Positions 11,964 to 15,069 of a stretch of DNA of 15,069 nt are shown in pieces. This DNA is from Clostridiales bacterium (GTDB lineage Bacteria; Bacillota; Clostridia; Oscillospirales; Oscillospiraceae): assembly GCA_004558025.1 (NCBI GenBank), contig SFEG01000029.1, positions 1-15,069 on the forward strand, read 5' to 3'. Below the pieces are notes generated by a model, which had not been told where the DNA came from, searched no databases, and saw only the letters and a program-made list of their open reading frames with translations. Every line of letters starts with the position of its first letter. Position 1 is the first letter of the stretch. A program made the position numbers and the translations under genes.

Positions 11964-12932
11964 ATGCTGCGCGTAGCGCAGCATGTCCTCGATGCTCACG
12001 CCGTAGCCCGAGGTCGGGTCGTTTACGAAAACGTGCGTGACAGCGCCGACGAGTCTGCCGTTCTGGATGATGGGGCTTCCGGACATACCCTGCACTATGC
12101 CGCCCGTGAGCGCGATGAGCTCGGGGTCGGTGACCGTCAGCATAACGGTCGTGCCCTCCGATGAGGAGTACACCTTTTTGATCTCGATGCCGTACTCGCG
12201 CGTTTGGCTCCCCTCAAGCGTGCAGCGTATGGTCGCAGGGCCTGTCTCAAACTCGCCGGTATCCATGGTCTCGCCGTCGAAATCGGCCGTGCCGAAGATG
12301 CCGCAGCCGCAGTTTATGCGGATATCTCCGAGAAATGCCGCGGCGTCGGTTTTGCCGTCGAGCTGCCCCGGAGCACCGACGGTGCCCTGCACGATGCCGA
12401 CTATCTCCGCGCCGTAGATGCCGCCGTCGCCGAGCGGCAGAGCCTCGCCGTCATCGCCGCTGATGCAGTGACCCAGCGCACCGTAAACGCCGGTCGCGGG
12501 GTCATAAAACGTCAGTGTGCCCACGCCGCTTATGCCGTCGCGCAGCCAGAGCCCGAGCTTCCACGCGCCGTCGGTGCCCTGCGCGGGCGTGATGTTCAGC
12601 TGCTTCTGCTTGCCGCCGCGCTCAAAGGTCACGGTCGTTTTGCTGCCGTCGAGCGCGCTCAGCGCTGCCTTGAAGTCCTGCGCCGTTGCGATTTCGCTGC
12701 CGCCCAGCCGCGTGATGACGTCGCCCTTTTTAAGCCCCGCGTCCGCTGCCGGACTGCGCTTGCCGCTTGAGGTCTCGACCTCGGAAATTCCCGCGACGAC
12801 AACGCCGTCGGTCGTCATGCGTATGCCCACCGCGCCGCCGCCCGGCACAAGAGACTCCGCAAGCGCCGCCGCCGACAGCATAAAGCACAGCACCGTCGCC
12901 GTTATCGCCGCCATGATTTTTTTGATCGTCAT
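11955..12932 (-). CDS. spoIVB: SpoIVB-type serine peptidase (S55 family) with PDZ domain
   Basis: 325 residues. Residues 5-25 are a signal or anchor segment (AALA at 22-25). Residues about 40-115 form a PDZ domain (SPAADAGLKKGDVITRLGG). The S55 peptidase follows with His155 in YGALGHCISG, Asp269 in TVTDPEL and Ser284 in QGMSGSPIIQNG; the Asp-Ser distance of 15 equals that of the Bacillus subtilis enzyme, supporting a complete catalytic triad. SpoIVB is made in the forespore, secreted into the space between the membranes and cleaves SpoIVFA, leading to sigma-K activation. The protein is about 100 residues shorter than the Bacillus one. GGAGGTGA (complement 12936-12943) precedes the ATG. The gene is not beside spo0A, its usual Clostridium and Bacillus neighbour. 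The stop TGA lies in a GCTATC-type repeat. Confidence 0.92.
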   Translation of the reverse strand: MTIKKIMAAITATVLCFMLSAAALAESLVPGGGAVGIRMTTDGVVVAGISEVETSSGKRSPAADAGLKKGDVITRLGGSEIATAQDFKAALSALDGSKTTVTFERGGKQKQLNITPAQGTDGAWKLGLWLRDGISGVGTLTFYDPATGVYGALGHCISGDDGEALPLGDGGIYGAEIVGIVQGTVGAPGQLDGKTDAAAFLGDIRINCGCGIFGTADFDGETMDTGEFETGPATIRCTLEGSQTREYGIEIKKVYSSSEGTTVMLTVTDPELIALTGGIVQGMSGSPIIQNGRLVGAVTHVFVNDPTSGYGVSIEDMLRYAQHVS

Positions 12933-12984
12933 ATCTCACCTCCACACATAAAGCATGTACCGCCGAGCATAAAATATATAAGCC

Positions 12985-13080
12985 TTTTTTCAGTAGCGAA
13001 TTCACATTGTACCAATACGGCTTTTGCGGTCGCCCGGTATCGAAAGTACCTACAAAACCGGAAAACCGCCGCTTCCCATT
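12985..13080. repeat. Family 1 palindrome, copy G (left half only)
   Basis: TTTTTTCAGTAGCGAATTC (12985-13003), ATTGTACCAATACGG, then GGTCGCCCGGTATCGAAAGT and CCTACAAAACCGG. No right arm follows; the sequence passes into a family 2 repeat at 13081. It lies upstream of both spoIVB and the M14 peptidase, close to the expected spoIVB promoter. Confidence 0.75.
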
Positions 13081-13253
13081 GGCTCCCCTGCGTAAGGGGA
13101 GCTGTCGACGCAGTCGACTGATGGGTCGCTGTACGCAGTTGTTGTTCTGATTTAGTGCAAAACTTTTGCCTGCACATTGCCTTCCACTTATAGGGGAAGG
13201 TGTCGGCGCAGCCGACGGATGAGGTAAAAATCAAATCCGTGCGCTTTGCGCAC
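13081..13253. repeat. Family 2 repeat (multi-hairpin), best copy
   Basis: A chain of short palindromes: GCTCCCCT/AGGGGAGC (13082-13103), GTCGA/TCGAC (about 13104-13118), GCAAAACTTTTGC (about 13157-13169), CCTTCC...GGAAGG (about 13181-13199), GTCGGC/GCCGAC (about 13202-13216) and GTGCGCTTTGCGCAC (13239-13253). Parts recur at 2412-2475, 2590-2649 and 14671-14723. The 380-base gap 12933-13313 holds only repeats and the ribosome binding site of the next gene. Confidence 0.7.
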
Positions 13254-13290
13254 ACATATAGCTATCAGCTATCCACTGTCAACTGTCTGC
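13254..13290. repeat. AGCTATC short-period repeat
   Basis: AGCTATCAGCTATCCACTGT then CAACTGTCTG, with repeated 7-8-base units. It follows the GTGCGC...GCGCAC hairpin exactly as the similar units follow GCGCAC at 11912-11963, so the two modules travel together. Confidence 0.5.
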
Positions 13291-13313
13291 TGATTTCTAT
13301 AAGGAGGACATAT

Positions 13314-14588
13314 ATGAAGCTTTTAAAACACGGCTCGGTCGGGCCGTCGGTCGAGCTTTTGCAGCTGGCGCTTCGCCGCGCGGGAGCGCAGGCGCTCAAT
13401 ATCGACGGCGTTTTCGGAAGCGCAACAAAGGACGCGCTGCGCATTTTTCAGGCCGATAACGGACTTGCGGCCGACGGCATCGCGGGATCTGCGACGCACC
13501 GAGCGCTCGCGCCGTACTACACCGGCTTTGCCGAGCACCGCATCCATCGCGGCGACACGCTGTTTTCGCTCGCGCGGCAGTACAATGTGCCGCTGTCGGC
13601 GATACTGACGGCAAATCCCGGCATAAAAGCCGAAAATCTTAACGTCGGCGGCAGCCTCGTCATTCCGCTCCCGTTTGATATTGTGCCCACAAACGTAAAA
13701 TTTACTTCGACGCTCGTGTCGTTTTGCGTGCGCGGCATCGCGGCGCGATATCCTTTTGTCAAAGCCGGGCAGCTCGGCAAGTCGGTCATGGGAAAGCCGC
13801 TGTGGTATCTCGCGCTCGGAGAGGGCGAAAAGCGCGTTTTCCATAACGCCGCGCACCACGCAAACGAGTGGATAACCATCCCCGTGCTGCTTAAATTTGC
13901 CGAGCAGCTTGCGCGCGCATATGCGGAAGGAGGTAAAATTTTCGGACAGAGCGCGCGGGAGCTTTTAGAAAATGCGTCAGTCTACATAGCGCCCTGCGTT
14001 GACCCGGACGGCATCGACCTCGTGACGGGCGAGCTCACGGGCGGCGAGTACTATGACGGGGCAGTGCGCATCGCGCAAAGCTACCCCGACGTGCCGTTTC
14101 CCTCGGGCTGGAAGGCGAACATACGCGGCGTAGACCTCAATTTGCAGTATCCGGCCGGCTGGGAGCAGGCGCGCGAGAATAAATTTGCCCTCGGCGTCGT
14201 GAGTCCCGCACCGGCCGATTACGTCGGCGCGTCGCCGCTGTCCGCGCCGGAGAGCCGTGCGATGTACGATTTTACGCTTGCGCTGTCGCCTCGGCTGACG
14301 CTTGCCTACCACACGCAGGGCGAGGTCATCTACTGGCGCTATCTCGACTTTGAGCCACCCGGCTCGCGCGATATCGCCGATACCTTCGCCGCCGTTTCGG
14401 GCTACAGTGTCGAGGATACACCCTTTGCCTCGGGCTTTGCAGGCTACAAGGACTGGTTCATTCAGGATTTCGACCGCCCCGGCTACACGATCGAGGCAGG
14501 TCTCGGCCGAAATCCCTTGCCACTCAGCCAATTCGACAAAATTTACGCCGACAATTTGGGCATTCTGACTCTTTCTATGGCGCTTTGA
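13314..14588 (+). CDS. M14-family peptidase with PG-binding and LysM domains (gamma-D-glutamyl-diamino acid endopeptidase type)
   Basis: 424 residues from ATG at 13314, chosen because AAGGAGGA at 13301-13308 is correctly placed; an upstream in-frame extension to 13200 is repeat sequence. Domains: peptidoglycan-binding type 1 (about 5-65, GSVGPSVELLQLAL and DGVFGSATKDALRIFQ), one LysM (about 75-120, HRGDTLFSLARQYNVP), and zinc carboxypeptidase M14 (about 150-424) with zinc ligands His182-xx-Glu185 (HHANEW) and His333 (YHTQGE) and catalytic Glu394 (YTIEAGLG). Homologues cut the gamma-D-Glu-diaminopimelate bond of wall peptides, as in endopeptidase I of Lysinibacillus sphaericus and YqgT of Bacillus subtilis, both linked to sporulation. 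No signal peptide is present, as in that group. The RGVDLNLQYP segment differs from the usual DLNRNF. The terminal Met-Ala-Leu-stop overlaps palindrome copy H. Confidence 0.93.
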   Translation: MKLLKHGSVGPSVELLQLALRRAGAQALNIDGVFGSATKDALRIFQADNGLAADGIAGSATHRALAPYYTGFAEHRIHRGDTLFSLARQYNVPLSAILTANPGIKAENLNVGGSLVIPLPFDIVPTNVKFTSTLVSFCVRGIAARYPFVKAGQLGKSVMGKPLWYLALGEGEKRVFHNAAHHANEWITIPVLLKFAEQLARAYAEGGKIFGQSARELLENASVYIAPCVDPDGIDLVTGELTGGEYYDGAVRIAQSYPDVPFPSGWKANIRGVDLNLQYPAGWEQARENKFALGVVSPAPADYVGASPLSAPESRAMYDFTLALSPRLTLAYHTQGEVIYWRYLDFEPPGSRDIADTFAAVSGYSVEDTPFASGFAGYKDWFIQDFDRPGYTIEAGLGRNPLPLSQFDKIYADNLGILTLSMAL

Positions 14589-14670
14589 CGCTCCTACCGA
14601 TACGGTGATTGCGGTAGCCCGGTATCGTACCTACCGGCGAAACCGGGAAACTGCCGCTTCACGATGGTGC
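14578..14670. repeat. Family 1 palindrome, copy H (left half)
   Basis: ATGGCGCTTTGACGCTCCTA (14578-14597), CCGATACGGTGATTGCGGTA, GCCCGGTATCGTACC and CGGCGAAACCGGGAAACTGC follow the family 1 left arm. The right arm is not seen before the IS30 element and may lie beyond the window. Confidence 0.75.
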
Positions 14671-14723
14671 GATGCAAAACTTTTGCCTGCACATTGCCTT
14701 CCCCCCCCTTCGATGGAAAGGGT
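14671..14723. repeat. Family 2 repeat, partial copy next to IS30
   Basis: GCAAAACTTTTGCCTGCACA and TTGCCTTCCCC match 13157-13190. The repeat breaks at 14723/14724 where the IS30 element begins, at nearly the same point at which the repeat at 2590-2649 meets the IS30 fragment. Confidence 0.6.
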
Positions 14724-15069
14724 GACAGATTATCATCTGAAGTGCAACACCTAAAAATAGAAAGACAACATGGCCACTCTTGTGTAAAATGTAATCACCA
14801 CAAAAACACTTACAAGGAGTGAGCCATGTTGTCCTACACACATTTTACACATGATGAGCGCATTAGTCTACACAATTTTTTAAAAGAAGGCCTCGGCATA
14901 CGCGAGATCGCTCGCAGGCTCGGCCGAGATCCGTCCACGATCTGCCGCGAAGTCAAACGCAACAGCAGCTCAAAGGGCTATGATTTTCGCTCTCTGTCGC
15001 AGGCACAGCTGGACGTGGTCGTTGATCTTTTGAACGACCGCCCGAGAAAATGCCTCGGTTGGAAAACTC
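14724..15069 (+). mobile_element. Internally deleted IS30-family element (truncated by window end)
   Basis: The left end and leader (14724-14825) repeat the fragment at 2476-2589. The coding part joins the transposase N-terminus directly to its C-terminus. The right end lies outside the window. CAGAT-TATC-ATCTG (14726-14739) is a small palindrome at the left border. Confidence 0.8.
14826..15069 (+). pseudogene. IS30-family transposase, internal deletion, 3' end outside window
   Basis: The frame is open for 81 codons to the window edge. Residues 1-50 are the N-terminal helix-turn-helix of IS30 transposases (YTHFTHDERISLHNFL, then GIREIARRLGRDPSTICREV and KRN). From about residue 51 (Lys-Gly-Tyr-Asp-Phe) the sequence is the extreme C-terminus of the same family (DFRSLSQAQLDVVVDLLNDR, then PRKCLGW). 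Full proteins are about 320-380 residues, so roughly 250 residues, including the DDE catalytic core, are missing. The deletion is in frame, and may have occurred at the short match Lys-Gly-Tyr or similar that occurs in both parts. The ribosome binding site AAGGAG at 14813-14818 is intact. The product could bind element ends but not catalyse transposition. Confidence 0.85.

Noticed and set aside
13200..13313. N-terminal extension of the M14 peptidase
   Set aside because: The upstream 38 codons are repeat sequence, and the AAGGAGGA ribosome binding site fixes the start at 13314.

Overview
The window looks like chromosomal DNA from a spore-forming, anaerobic, GC-rich Firmicute, most likely a gut Clostridium relative of the Oscillospiraceae/Ruminococcaceae type. 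The reasons are SpoIID and SpoIVB homologues, a spore-type LysM/M14 peptidase, a group B-like [FeFe] hydrogenase, strong GGAGG ribosome binding sites, a 5S rRNA of Firmicute type, and large numbers of intergenic palindromes. The taxonomic call is inference from gene content; no search was possible.

Layout: 1-150 is the end of an rRNA operon (5S plus terminator). 205-834 is a chloramphenicol-acetyltransferase-like protein. 1066-2227 (minus) holds a small secreted protein and a PAP2-family membrane phosphatase with a clear promoter and a palindromic operator candidate. 2299-2749 is a repeat mosaic. 2805-2861 (minus) is a candidate 18-residue, extremely aromatic peptide gene with its own ribosome binding site and terminator. 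3084-4826 (minus) is a Na+/phosphate symporter with a PhoU-like tail. 4926-5515 is a repeat followed by an AT-rich regulatory stretch for the 578-residue coiled-coil membrane protein at 5516-7252. Then come SpoIID (7616-8584, minus) diverging from an eight-helix membrane protein (8672-9655), a hairpin-rich non-coding block (9711-10020), a strong promoter and the [FeFe] hydrogenase (10152-11696), SpoIVB (11955-12932, minus), an M14 peptidoglycan endopeptidase (13314-14588), and an internally deleted IS30-family element running off the window end.

The genes are mostly monocistronic and no operon pathway is visible. The common theme is envelope and sporulation: SpoIID, the M14 endopeptidase and probably PAP2 act on wall or lipid intermediates, and SpoIVB belongs to the forespore-to-mother-cell signalling step.

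The most unusual feature is the intergenic DNA. At least eight copies or half-copies of one palindromic element (ends TTTTTAGAGGCGC / GCGCCTCTAAAAA, core arms with CCCGGTATCGAA) sit at 3' ends of genes. Four coding sequences take their stop codon from this element, and a fifth (SpoIVB) from another short repeat. Several copies join directly to the U-tract or A-tract of intrinsic terminators. Two further repeat families and two IS30 fragments are nested in or next to them. This suggests a non-autonomous mobile palindrome that targets or replaces transcription terminators. I regard it, and the 18-residue peptide gene, as the best candidates for something undescribed.
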